A DNA stretch of 64,000 nucleotides from Paenibacillus sp. USDA918EY (GTDB lineage Bacteria > Bacillota > Bacilli > Paenibacillales > Paenibacillaceae), in NCBI RefSeq assembly GCF_009870825.1, contig NZ_WTWY01000002.1, positions 434,001-498,000 of the forward strand. Direction: 5' to 3'. The notes beneath the pieces were generated by a model. That model worked only from the letters and a program-made list of their open reading frames with translations, made no database searches and was not told where the DNA came from. Positions 49,015 through 58,600 of this stretch are shown here, one piece after another; position 1 is the stretch's first letter; each line of letters starts with the position of its first letter. The position numbers were made by a program, and so were the translations under genes.

Positions 49015-50409
49015 ATGAAAAGGAAAAGGATTAAAAAGACGTTTACGCTGCTGCTGGCGAGCACCACGCTTCTCGCACTCATGTTGTCCGGATGCGGCGG
49101 CGGCAAATCGGCGGTCGACGTCGCTCCCGCGGGCGATGGGGATACCGGCAAAAACGCTTCTTCCGGCGAGCAGGTGACCATTACGCATTACACCATCGAT
49201 TCGGAAGACCGTACATTTATCGAAAAGCTCATTCCGGACTTTGAAGCCAAACATCCGAACATCAAGGTCAGAGTGGAAAAGGCCCCTTACGAGCAGTTCG
49301 ACAGCAAGCTGCAGACGATGATCGCCGGCGGCAAATCGCCCGACGTGACGAGCCATTACGGCTACGGCGGCTTCGCGGAATATTACAACAAAGACATGCT
49401 GCTCGACCTGAACGACATCATCAAAGAAGACGGGTTCAAAGCATCGGACTACAGCATTCCGGAAGACCTCATGAAAATTTATACCATTAAGGACCACGTG
49501 TACGGCATTCCGGTCAACATGTACGTCACGCTGATGCTGTACAACAAGGATATGTTCGATGCAGCCAATCTGCCTTATCCGCCAAGCGATTACGAAGACA
49601 AAAGCTGGACGTTCGACAAAATGGTCGAAGACGCGAAAAAATTGACCCACGTCTCCGACGATATCGCCAAAACGCAATACGGCGTCGACTTCACCTGGTC
49701 CGAACGCGACATGCGCCCGCTGTATTTCGGCGTGGAGCCTTACTCCCAGGATACCTGGACCAACGGCGGCGTGCCGTCCGAAACCCGCTTTGACTCTCCG
49801 GATGTCATCGCGGCTTACAAAAAGCTGTACGATTTGATTTTCAAAGACAAGGTTTCCCCGACAACCGAATGGAGCAAAAGCGTAGCCGGCCAAAACGGCG
49901 ATGCGTTCGTCACCGGCAAGCTTGGAATGAGCATCGGCGGTTCGTGGAACCTGGCAGGCGCAAACGACTTCCCGTTCAAGGTCGGCGTAGCGGCCGTGCC
50001 GGCGGGCGGCAACGACAAAGTGCGCAGCGTCCTGTTCGTCGATCCGTTGTTTATTCTGAAAGGGTCCAAACATCCGAAGGAAGCTTTTGAATGGATCAAA
50101 TATTTGGTCAGCGACGAAGTCCAGGAAAAATCCATCGACCTCAGCGGAGGCAACCCGCCGGTCAATACGAAAGCGGCCGAAACGTATTACAAGCATTTTG
50201 ACGGCGTCGACCCGGCAGACGTGAAAAAGGTGTACGAAGGCGCGGTGAAATACGGCTTTGAATCCTACAACCATCTGATCACCAACTATTCGCAAATCAA
50301 CGACATGTTCATCAACGAGATGCAGCCGCTCGACACCGGGCACAAAACCGTGGAAGAAGTCATGCCGACGGTACAGAAAAAAGTGACGGAAATCATCAAA
50401 CGCAAATAA
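49015..50409 (+). CDS. sugar ABC transporter substrate-binding lipoprotein
   Basis: 464 residues, an extracellular solute-binding protein of family 1. A lipoprotein signal ends in LSGC (24-27), so Cys27 carries the lipid anchor. A Gly/Asp/Ser linker follows, then the two-lobe domain (for example FIEKLIPDFEAKHPNIKVRV and VFDLP-like strands). It captures the sugar outside the membrane and passes it to the permeases at 47182 and 48074. GGGGG lies nine bases before the ATG. A GC-rich hairpin after the gene may lower read-through to the downstream regulator and enzymes. Confidence 0.93.
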   Translation: MKRKRIKKTFTLLLASTTLLALMLSGCGGGKSAVDVAPAGDGDTGKNASSGEQVTITHYTIDSEDRTFIEKLIPDFEAKHPNIKVRVEKAPYEQFDSKLQTMIAGGKSPDVTSHYGYGGFAEYYNKDMLLDLNDIIKEDGFKASDYSIPEDLMKIYTIKDHVYGIPVNMYVTLMLYNKDMFDAANLPYPPSDYEDKSWTFDKMVEDAKKLTHVSDDIAKTQYGVDFTWSERDMRPLYFGVEPYSQDTWTNGGVPSETRFDSPDVIAAYKKLYDLIFKDKVSPTTEWSKSVAGQNGDAFVTGKLGMSIGGSWNLAGANDFPFKVGVAAVPAGGNDKVRSVLFVDPLFILKGSKHPKEAFEWIKYLVSDEVQEKSIDLSGGNPPVNTKAAETYYKHFDGVDPADVKKVYEGAVKYGFESYNHLITNYSQINDMFINEMQPLDTGHKTVEEVMPTVQKKVTEIIKRK

Positions 50410-50417
50410 ATAAGGCG

Positions 50418-50442
50418 TGCCGTCCCGAAACCGGGACGGTGC
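50418..50442 (+). other. hairpin after the binding-protein gene (attenuator-like)
   Basis: TGCCGTCCC paired with GGGACGGTGCA (one wobble) with a five-base loop, not followed by a T run. Partial termination or RNA protection is possible. Confidence 0.45.
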
Positions 50443-50541
50443 ATCTGTTAATTTCGCTTCGCGGCGGCCTTTCGTCCATGTATACTAATGTTAAGCTGAT
50501 ATAAAATGTACGGAAAATCTGCCGCAAGGAGAATAAAAACG

Positions 50542-51540
50542 ATGAAGGTTAGTATATTTGATGTTGCCAAAAAATCAGGATTGTCGGTTGTGACGGTATC
50601 CAGGGTATTAAACGGCGCCGAATCGGTGCGCGAGAAAAACAGGCAAAAGGTGCTTGACGCGATCAAGGAGCTTGACTATCGCCCGAACGCCGCAGCGCGC
50701 AGCCTTGCCCGCGGCAAAACGGGCATCGTCGGCCTGATCGTCACCACGCTCCAGGACTCCTTCTTCGACGCCGTCGTCAAGGAGCTGAACGAGGTGCTTG
50801 CGCTGCACGGTTATTTCCTTGCGGTGTCGGTCTCAACGGGAATCGACTCCGACGAACATCATTATCTGATTCAGGAGGACCGCGTCGACGGCCTGATCCT
50901 GCTGTCGCCGATGGAAGAGGACAACTACATCGTGGAGCTGAAGCGCCGCAACATTCCTTACGTGCTGATCGACAACCAAAAGCCCGAAAACGATGCGTTT
51001 TCCGTAACGATCGACAACTATAAAGGCGGATACGACGCTGCCAAACATCTGATCGATCTCGGGCATACCCGGATCGCCCATCTTAGCGGACAAGAGATGT
51101 TCCGCAGTACGAAAGAACGCCGGAGCGGTTTCCTGCAGGCGCTTGAAGAGAAAGGGCTCGCCCCGTTCGAGATGGTAACGGGCGAATTCGAAATCGCTTT
51201 TGGTTACGAGACGTGCCGCAGATGGATCCGCGAAGGAACGCTTCCTTCCGCCGTTTTTGCCGGCGACGACAATATTGCGCTGGGCGTCGTCAACGCCTTG
51301 ATGGAGGAAGGCATCCGCGTGCCCGACCAGGTGGCCGTCGTCGGTTATGACGACCAGCAAATCTCCTCGCAGCTTCATCCGCATTTAACGACCGTCCGCC
51401 AGCCTGCCGACCGGATCGGCCTGGCCGCCGCGGATATGCTGCTCAAGCGGATGGACGGCACGATGAAACGCGGGTCGAGCGTCAAAATCAATCCCGAACT
51501 CATTATCAGGGAATCAACCGCCGCAACGACAAATCAATAG
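50542..51540 (+). CDS. LacI-family transcriptional regulator
   Basis: 332 residues. The N-terminal helix-turn-helix (FDVAKKSGLSVVTVSRVLNG) and hinge helix (RPNAAARSLARGK) are followed by the periplasmic-binding-like sensor domain. I chose the ATG at 50542 with AAGGAG nine to ten bases upstream; a longer in-frame start covers the ribosome site. It lies within the sugar operon, between the binding protein and the kinase, so it most likely represses the operon until the sugar or its phosphate binds. Two palindromic sites upstream of the first permease are candidate operators. Confidence 0.93.
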   Translation: MKVSIFDVAKKSGLSVVTVSRVLNGAESVREKNRQKVLDAIKELDYRPNAAARSLARGKTGIVGLIVTTLQDSFFDAVVKELNEVLALHGYFLAVSVSTGIDSDEHHYLIQEDRVDGLILLSPMEEDNYIVELKRRNIPYVLIDNQKPENDAFSVTIDNYKGGYDAAKHLIDLGHTRIAHLSGQEMFRSTKERRSGFLQALEEKGLAPFEMVTGEFEIAFGYETCRRWIREGTLPSAVFAGDDNIALGVVNALMEEGIRVPDQVAVVGYDDQQISSQLHPHLTTVRQPADRIGLAAADMLLKRMDGTMKRGSSVKINPELIIRESTAATTNQ

Positions 51541-51552
51541 GAGTGACGACCA

Positions 51553-52575
51553 TTGGCTTACTACTTGGGAATCGATGGGGGAGGCACCAAAACATACGCC
51601 CTGCTGACCGATGACCGCGGCAACGTGCTGGGCAAAGGCGTCGGCGGCAACGGCAATCATCAGATTGACCGCGGCCTTGCCGCGCAGAGCATCCGCGAAG
51701 CCGCCGAAAGCGCGCTCGGCGAAGCCGGCCTGGAGGTGCGGCAGCTGGCTCACGCCTACTTCGGGCTTGCAGGGGCGGACCGCGAACCGGATTACCGGAT
51801 TTTGCACCCGCTGGTTCAGGAAATCGGCTTTACCCGGAACTATTCCATTAATTGCGATACGATGATCGGCCTCCGGGCCGGCACCAACCGCCCTTACGGC
51901 GTTGCGCTGATCTGCGGCACCGGAACCAATGCCGCGGGGCGAAACCCGGCGGGCGAGCATGTCCAAGTCGGAGGCTTCGACTATATGTACGGCGATTTCG
52001 GCGGCGGCGGCTCGCTGAACATCGAAGTGTTCCGTTCGGTGATCCGTGCTTGGGACGGCCGCGAGCAGCCGACGAAATTGACCCCGCTGCTGCTGGGCTT
52101 CCTGGGATATGACAGCGTCGGCGATATGTTCGATGATTTTCAGGATCACGGGAAACACGTGCCGGTCCATGCAGCCAAGCTGCTGTTCGAAGCCGCGGCG
52201 GACAACGACGCCGTGGCCTTGGAGATTTTGTCCCGTCAAGGGATTGAGCTCGGCAAATCCGCCGCGGCGGTGATCCGCAGACTGGGAATGGAAAACGACG
52301 TGTTTGACGTCGTTCTGGCCGGAAGTCTGCTAACAAGGGGTGACCGCGGCTGGATAAGAGGCAAAATCGAGCAGGCCGTAGCCGCCGCCGCTCCGAACGC
52401 GACGGTCGTCACGTTGTCCACGGAGCCTGTCGTCGGAGCGGTATGGTCGGCCATGGAGGCGGACGGACTGGCGGTTAACCGGGAAGCTTATGAACAAATG
52501 CGGACCTTTCGCGATTTTGAGCATATCCCGTTAACGACAAGATCGTCGGATAACCAGACCCGGGCAAAACTATAG
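51553..52575 (+). CDS. BadF/BadG-type sugar kinase (N-acetylglucosamine kinase-like)
   Basis: 340 residues, ASKHA fold. GIDGGGTKTYAL at the N-terminus is the phosphate-1 motif, NCDTMIGLRAG holds the catalytic Asp region, CGTGTNAAG is the phosphate-2 motif and VVLAGSLL the adenosine motif. Family members phosphorylate GlcNAc or related sugars with ATP. The start is a TTG at 51553 with GGAG eight bases upstream, 12 bases after the regulator's stop. In the operon it is followed by a GH4 enzyme, which needs a 6-phosphorylated sugar, so it probably supplies that phosphate (inference). The gene cannot tell a monosaccharide from a disaccharide substrate. Confidence 0.88.
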   Translation: MAYYLGIDGGGTKTYALLTDDRGNVLGKGVGGNGNHQIDRGLAAQSIREAAESALGEAGLEVRQLAHAYFGLAGADREPDYRILHPLVQEIGFTRNYSINCDTMIGLRAGTNRPYGVALICGTGTNAAGRNPAGEHVQVGGFDYMYGDFGGGGSLNIEVFRSVIRAWDGREQPTKLTPLLLGFLGYDSVGDMFDDFQDHGKHVPVHAAKLLFEAAADNDAVALEILSRQGIELGKSAAAVIRRLGMENDVFDVVLAGSLLTRGDRGWIRGKIEQAVAAAAPNATVVTLSTEPVVGAVWSAMEADGLAVNREAYEQMRTFRDFEHIPLTTRSSDNQTRAKL

Positions 52576-52650
52576 ATTTGGCGTTCATTTTGTGCCGAAC
52601 TGCGAATTCAAATCGGCATTTATTTCATTCATAAAAAGGAGCGTGCAGAT

Positions 52651-53976
52651 ATGGCCACTGAACAAGGACTGAAAATTGCCGTCATCGGCGGCGGATCTTC
52701 TTATACCCCGGAGCTTGTCGAAGGTTTCATCCAGCACTACGACGAGCTTCCCGTACGCGAATTATGGCTCGTGGATATCGAGCCGGGACAGCGGAAGCTG
52801 AACATCGTCGGCAACCTGGCGAAACGCATGGTCGAGAAATCCGGCCTTCCGATCGAAGTGCACTTGACGTTGGACCGCCGCGAGGCGATTTCCGGAGCGG
52901 ACTTCGTCAGCACCCAAATGCGCGTGGGCATGCTCGAGGCGCGCGGCCGCGACGAGTCCATCCCGCTCAAATACGGAGTGATCGGCCAGGAAACGACCGG
53001 TCCCGGAGGCATGATGAAGGCGCTGCGGACGATTCCGGTCCTGCTCGACATATGCCGCGACATCGAGGAGCTGGCTCCGAATGCCTGGCTGCTGAACTTT
53101 ACGAACCCGGCCGGCATGGTGACGGAAGCCATCCTGAAATACACGAACGTGCGCAGCGTCGGTTTGTGCAATGCGCCGATCGGGCTGATCAAGCGGACCG
53201 CAGCCAAATACGGCGTCGCAACGGATCGGGTTTATGCCGAATTCGTCGGTCTGAATCATCTTCACTGGGTTTCGCGCGTCGACGTGAACGGCGAAGACAA
53301 GCTCGATGAGCTGCTGGCCGATACGGCCGGCTACAGCGCCAATAACGTTCCCGCGAGGGAATGGAATCCCGAATTCCTGCAATCTTTGCGCGCCCTGCCT
53401 TCCTATTACTTGAAATATTTCTACATGACCGACGCCATGCTTGAAGAGCAGCTGGAATCCCTTCAAAAAGGCGAAAATCGTGCCGAGGTCGTAAAACGCG
53501 TCGAAGAAGAGCTGTTCGAGCTTTACAACGATCCGGAGCTGAAAGAGAAGCCGAAGCAGCTGGAACAGCGCGGCGGGGCGTTTTATTCCGAAGCGGCCGT
53601 CAACCTGATGTGCTCGTTATACAACGGCAAAAACGACATCCAAACGCTGAACGTCGCCAATCAAGGCATCATCGGCTTCCTGCCGGACGATGCCAGCATC
53701 GAAGTAAACTGCGTCGTTACCAAAAACGGCCCGCTGCCGCTGCCGTTGACCAAAATCCCGCCGATGGCCGTCGGTTTGATCCATGCGGTCAAAACGTACG
53801 AACGCCTGGCCATCGACGCGGCCGTAACGGGCGACCGCGGCTTGGCCATCCAGGCGCTGGCCCATCATCCGCTGGTGCCTTCGGTGGAAGTCGCCATCAA
53901 GATGCTGGACGAAATGCTGGAAGCGAACAAGGAATATTTGCCGCAGTTTTTCAAAGCCTCGGAGGCTCCTGTTTAA
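52651..53976 (+). CDS. 6-phospho-beta-glucosidase-like enzyme, GH4
   Basis: 441 residues. GH4 hydrolases use NAD+ and a divalent metal in an oxidation-elimination mechanism. The N-terminal Rossmann motif is IAVIGGGSSYTPELVEGF (9-26), NFTNPAG is the phosphate/NAD region, and CNAPIG and GLNHLHW hold the metal-binding Cys and His. LicH/CelF-type enzymes act on 6-phospho-beta-glucosides. A good AAAGGAG lies nine bases before the ATG. It is the last gene of the operon with ABC import and a kinase, which replaces the usual PTS, so the phosphate comes from the kinase inside the cell. Confidence 0.9.
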   Translation: MATEQGLKIAVIGGGSSYTPELVEGFIQHYDELPVRELWLVDIEPGQRKLNIVGNLAKRMVEKSGLPIEVHLTLDRREAISGADFVSTQMRVGMLEARGRDESIPLKYGVIGQETTGPGGMMKALRTIPVLLDICRDIEELAPNAWLLNFTNPAGMVTEAILKYTNVRSVGLCNAPIGLIKRTAAKYGVATDRVYAEFVGLNHLHWVSRVDVNGEDKLDELLADTAGYSANNVPAREWNPEFLQSLRALPSYYLKYFYMTDAMLEEQLESLQKGENRAEVVKRVEEELFELYNDPELKEKPKQLEQRGGAFYSEAAVNLMCSLYNGKNDIQTLNVANQGIIGFLPDDASIEVNCVVTKNGPLPLPLTKIPPMAVGLIHAVKTYERLAIDAAVTGDRGLAIQALAHHPLVPSVEVAIKMLDEMLEANKEYLPQFFKASEAPV

Positions 53977-54047
53977 ACATCTAAATATCTGATTGCATGA
54001 GCACCTCCGGAGTTAAAAGATCGGTCCATTCTTCCATCCGGAGCAAC

Positions 54048-54077
54048 AAAAAGAGACTGCCGCGGCAGTCTCTTTTT
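54048..54077. terminator. bidirectional terminator, GH4 / Bcr-type exporter
   Basis: A perfect 15-bp palindromic stem AAAAAGAGACTGCCG/CGGCAGTCTCTTTTT between convergent genes. Confidence 0.9.
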
Positions 54078-54079
54078 GA

Positions 54080-55369
54080 TTACATCCCCTTGTTATGCAT
54101 GTTCGAAACCTCTGCTGCTTTCGTCCGCTGAATCGAGCCGCGGACAAGCAGCAGGTAACACAAGACGGAACACACATCCGCCCCGGCGATGACGAAGCCC
54201 ATCGGCAGAGCCGACGCGCTGCCGCCCAGACCGACCAAGGGGCTGACGACCCCTCCGAAAATGTACGACAGAAGCCCTAACAGCGCCGAGGCGCTGCCCG
54301 CCGCGTGGCCGTAATCCTGCAAAGCCAGCGACGATCCGGCCGTGCCCACAATGCCGACGCATGAAACGACGATAAATAGCGGCGGCAAAACCGCGGCGAT
54401 CGGGGCTTTGACGGCCAGCATCATCAACAGGGTCATCCCTCCGATGGTGGCCAGGGTAATCCCGGTCACCAGCAGCTTTTTCTCGCTGATCTTTCCGGCC
54501 AATCTTCCCGTAATTTGCCCGGCGATAATGATGCCGACGCCGTTCATGGCAAAAATGAGGCTGAAAACCTGCGGGCTGACCCCGTAAATATTTTGAAGCA
54601 CAAACGGCGATCCGGAGATATAGGCAAACATGGCGGCCGAAATAAAACCGGAGCTTAATGCAAGCCCCATAAATTTGCGGTCCTTCAGCAGCACGCCAAA
54701 GGTTTTAAGCGTATTGACGGTGCCGCCTTTGGACCGTCTGCTAGCGGCAAGCGTCTCCGGCAGCCCGAATAATACCGCGAGCAGCATGACGATGCCGATC
54801 GCCGCCAGCACGATAAATACGCCGCGCCAGGAAGTAACCTGAAGCAGCTGGCCTCCCACGATCGGGGACAAAATCGGCGCCGCGCCGTTCACCAGCATCA
54901 GCATGGAGAAAAACTTCGTTAATTCGGAGCCGGAATACATGTCCCTCACGATCGCCCGCGAAATGACGATTCCCGCCGACCCGGCGATCCCCTGAATAAA
55001 ACGCAGTGCAATCAGCATCTCGATGGACGTGCTGAACGCGCATAACAAGGAGGACAAGCCGTACACGACCATCCCGATCAACAGCGGCAGCCGCCGCCCG
55101 CGCACGTCGCTCAGCGGCCCGGCGAACAGCTGCCCGACCGACAGCCCGATCAGGCACGACGTCAAGCTGAGCTGCGTCAGCGATGTCGTGGTATGCATCG
55201 TATCGGCCAAAAGCGGCAGCGAAGGCAAATACATGTCCAGCGAAAACGGTCCAAAAGCGGATAACGCCCCCAGAACGATTATCATCCAAAGCCTGCTTGC
55301 GCCCGGACGGGCAGGCTGCGATTCTCCATGACCGTCTTGGCCCGGGATCGTTGATAATGATTTACTCAT
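54080..55369 (-). CDS. Bcr/CflA-type multidrug MFS exporter
   Basis: 429 residues, 12 membrane segments. SLDMYLPSLPLLADTMHTTT at helix 1 is typical of the Bcr/CflA subfamily, and GPLSDVRGRRLPLLIG is the MFS loop motif between helices 2 and 3. Members export bicyclomycin, chloramphenicol or other drugs and cysteine by proton antiport. A polar N-terminus of about 25 residues precedes helix 1. Single gene converging on the GH4 gene. No regulator is adjacent. Confidence 0.9.
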   Translation of the reverse strand: MSKSLSTIPGQDGHGESQPARPGASRLWMIIVLGALSAFGPFSLDMYLPSLPLLADTMHTTTSLTQLSLTSCLIGLSVGQLFAGPLSDVRGRRLPLLIGMVVYGLSSLLCAFSTSIEMLIALRFIQGIAGSAGIVISRAIVRDMYSGSELTKFFSMLMLVNGAAPILSPIVGGQLLQVTSWRGVFIVLAAIGIVMLLAVLFGLPETLAASRRSKGGTVNTLKTFGVLLKDRKFMGLALSSGFISAAMFAYISGSPFVLQNIYGVSPQVFSLIFAMNGVGIIIAGQITGRLAGKISEKKLLVTGITLATIGGMTLLMMLAVKAPIAAVLPPLFIVVSCVGIVGTAGSSLALQDYGHAAGSASALLGLLSYIFGGVVSPLVGLGGSASALPMGFVIAGADVCSVLCYLLLVRGSIQRTKAAEVSNMHNKGM

Positions 55370-55613
55370 AAGATGTTACGGTTTCCCCCTTTACCCCTGA
55401 TACAGCATAGGACGGTGGCCGGCGCTTTCTCCGTAATGCGGAAGACGAAGCGCCCTCACTCCCATGTTAACGTCATTCTATTGTAGCTCATCCGCCTCCC
55501 AAAAAAGAACCCAAAAATTAAATACGGCCGCGGAACTACGTTAACCATCCCGACCGAGCAGACAGCATAACAGACAATTTACTAGGGATGGTCTATGTCG
55601 TCTCATCAAAAAA

Positions 55614-55648
55614 TAAAGACGCCGGATCCGATGGATCCGGCGTCTTTA
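55614..55648 (-). terminator. terminator of the FN3-like repeat protein
   Basis: A 16-bp perfect stem around GACGCCGGATCC with a three-base loop, then TTTTTT on the minus strand. Confidence 0.9.
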
Positions 55649-55655
55649 TGCCTGC

Positions 55656-58600
55656 TTAAGGCTTGAGCTGTTTTTTCCCTTGCGTCGCAGCTTTTGAATC
55701 GGTTTTCGCGGTCGTGACCGGAATCGGGTCAGACAACACATTCTTCTTTTCTCCTATGCTAAGAATGTAGATATTGTAGGAAGTTTTGTCGCTGATTTTG
55801 TTTCCCGCAATATCGTTGTCTTCCGCCTTAAAGGTGACTGCGTAAGCCTCGTCGAGGTTTACGATCTTAACGTTCGAATCGGAGCCGCTCTTGTTTGCAG
55901 CGGTTTTCAGGTCAAAACCTTTTGACGCTGCCGGCACAAGCATGACGGCGTATTTTTGAACCTGACTGTCATCGGCCGGCTTCTTAAAAGTCACGTCAAT
56001 CGAGCCATTGTTCCAGACGGCCGTAATATTCGCCGGAACGGACGTTGTATCCCTCAGCACGACCGCCGCAGGTTCCGACAAGACGCTGTTCCCTGATTTG
56101 GCCACGGACAGGACGTATACCTTGTAAGGAGTTTCTTCGGCCAAAGCATTATTGTCCGTATCTTTCGTCGAGCCGCTCATCGCCTTGTTAAAATCACTTC
56201 CCACCTGAGCTCTTGTAAATTGATCCGACGCCAACGCGCTTTCAAGGTTGAGGTCTTTCGACCCGGGTACGATGAAAATCCGGTACTCTTTGATATTCGC
56301 TTCGTTATCGGCACGGGTAAACGAGATTTTCATATCTTTTCCGTTATGCTCGTCTCCGGCGTCGTTCGCTCTCAGGTCTTTTACCGGTGAAGCCGGAAGC
56401 TGCGTATCGAGCGTGACCGCTTCGGAAGCGGTCGACAGCGCGTAGCTGTTGTGATTTCCGACGGAAAGGACATAAATTCTGTAGGAGATTCCGTTACGGA
56501 TCAAATCGCCGTCGGAATCCCTGGCATTGTCGTCCAAGGCGACCTCGTAACTTCCTTTATTGCTGTTTTCGACAGCTTTGAAATAGCTCAGATTTGCTGC
56601 GATTTTTTCGTTAAAGCTGCCCGTCTGCGTGAATTTCACGGCAATGATCCGGTACTGGGCCACGTCATTGTCGTTATCCGGCCGGGTAAAGGTCACCTGC
56701 AAATCGCGGCCGTTGCCCGCGTCCCCGATATCTTTTGCGGCCACGTTTTTGGCCGGTCCCACGGTAAAGGTTTGCGACAAGCTGATCGCCTGGGAAGGAG
56801 CGGACAATGCATGATTGGCATCCGCCGACCCTACGGACAGGACAAACACTTTGTACTTGGTGCCGCTCTGAATCAACCGGCCGTTGACGTCTTTCGAGTC
56901 CGCGGCGAGCGTTCGGGTGATATTGCCGCCGGTTTTGTTGACGGACGTATAATTTGGACCGGATACGGCCAAGGCATCCGTCAGGTTGAAGTAGGCGGCA
57001 TCCGATTCTTTTACGACCAGGATCCGGTATTCCCTGATGTTTTGTTCTTCATTCGCCCGCGTAAATGAAACCTGCAGATCGCGGCCATCGCCGTAATCGG
57101 CCACGTCGCTGACCGTTACGTTGGTCGCCGGCGTTACGCTCGCGTTCCCCGTCAAGGTGATGGCCGGGGAATAAGCGGACAGCGCATTCGTTCCGTAGGC
57201 CCCTACCGAGAGCACAAACACGCGGTAGCTGACGCCGGTGCGGATCGTATGTCCGTCCACGTCCCTGGCCCCCGCAGGAAGCGTTTGGGTAATGTTATAT
57301 CCGGTTCTGTTGACGGACGTGTAATTCGAGCCGGAAACGGAGTTCGCTTTGGACAAATTGAAATTATTGGCGTCCGAAGACTTCACAACCAGGATCCGGT
57401 AACCGTTCAAGTTGCCTTCGTCCGCAGCCCGCGTAAACGAAACCTGCAGATCGCGGCCGTCGCCGTAGTCGGCCACGTCGTTGACGGATACATTCGTCGC
57501 CGGAGACACGCTCGAATTCCCCGCCAGTGTAATGGCCGGAGAATACGAAGATAATGCATTCGTTCCGTAAGCCCCTACCGAGAGCACGAATACGCGGTAA
57601 TTGACGCCGTTGCGGATCAACTGCCCATCCACGTCTCTGGCATTTGAATCGAGGGTCTTCGTAATGTTGTAGCCCGTTTTGTTTACGGACGTGTAGTTGG
57701 AGCTGGAGACTTTATTCGCGTCCGACAACCCGAAATAATAAGCATCGGCAGCTTTGACGACCATGATCCGGTAGCCGTAAATGCTGCTTTCATCCGAAGC
57801 CCGCGTAAACGATACGCGCAAATCGCGGCCGTCGCCGTAATCGGAAACGTCGCTGACGCTGACGTTCGATGGCGCGTAGACGTCGGAACCGCCGCCGTTA
57901 TTGCCGTACAGCACGACGGCATACGAAGGCGACGAAAGCGCGTAGTTGCCGTAATAGCTGCCGGTTCCCACCGCCATCACAAACACGCGGTAGGCAACGC
58001 CGGAGGTGATCAACGATCCGTCTACATCTCTTGCACCATAGGACAAGGTCTTGCTGATGTTATAACCTGTTTTGCCGACTTCCGTATAATAGGAGCTCGA
58101 CAGATTTTTTGCGTCGGACAGCGAGAAGTTTCCGGCTTTGCTGTCTTTTACGACAAAAATCCGATAACTGCCGACCCGCGCTTCATCGGAAGAACGGTTG
58201 AACCGAACCATCAAATCGCGGCCGTCACCGTAATTGCTGACGTCTTCCACGCTGGTGATGACCGGCGCCGAGATCGGGCTTGCGGCCAACGTGAACGACG
58301 CGGAACCTGCGGACAGCTGGTTCGTTGCATTGCTGCCGTTTGCTACGGAAAGCACGAAAACGGTATAGGAAACGCCATTTTTAATGTACTCGCCGGAAGT
58401 ATCCCTGGAGCCCGAACTTAAAGTCGTCGTAATCGTGGCGGCACTTGTTTTGCTGACCGTCGTGTAATTTGCGCTTGCCACGTTATTCGCGGCATTCAGG
58501 CTGAAGCTGCTTGCATCCTTGGTCTTTACGACCATGATTCGGTAATTCTGAATGTTGCCGGTATTTGACGGTTGGCTAAAGCTCACCGAGATATCCCGTC

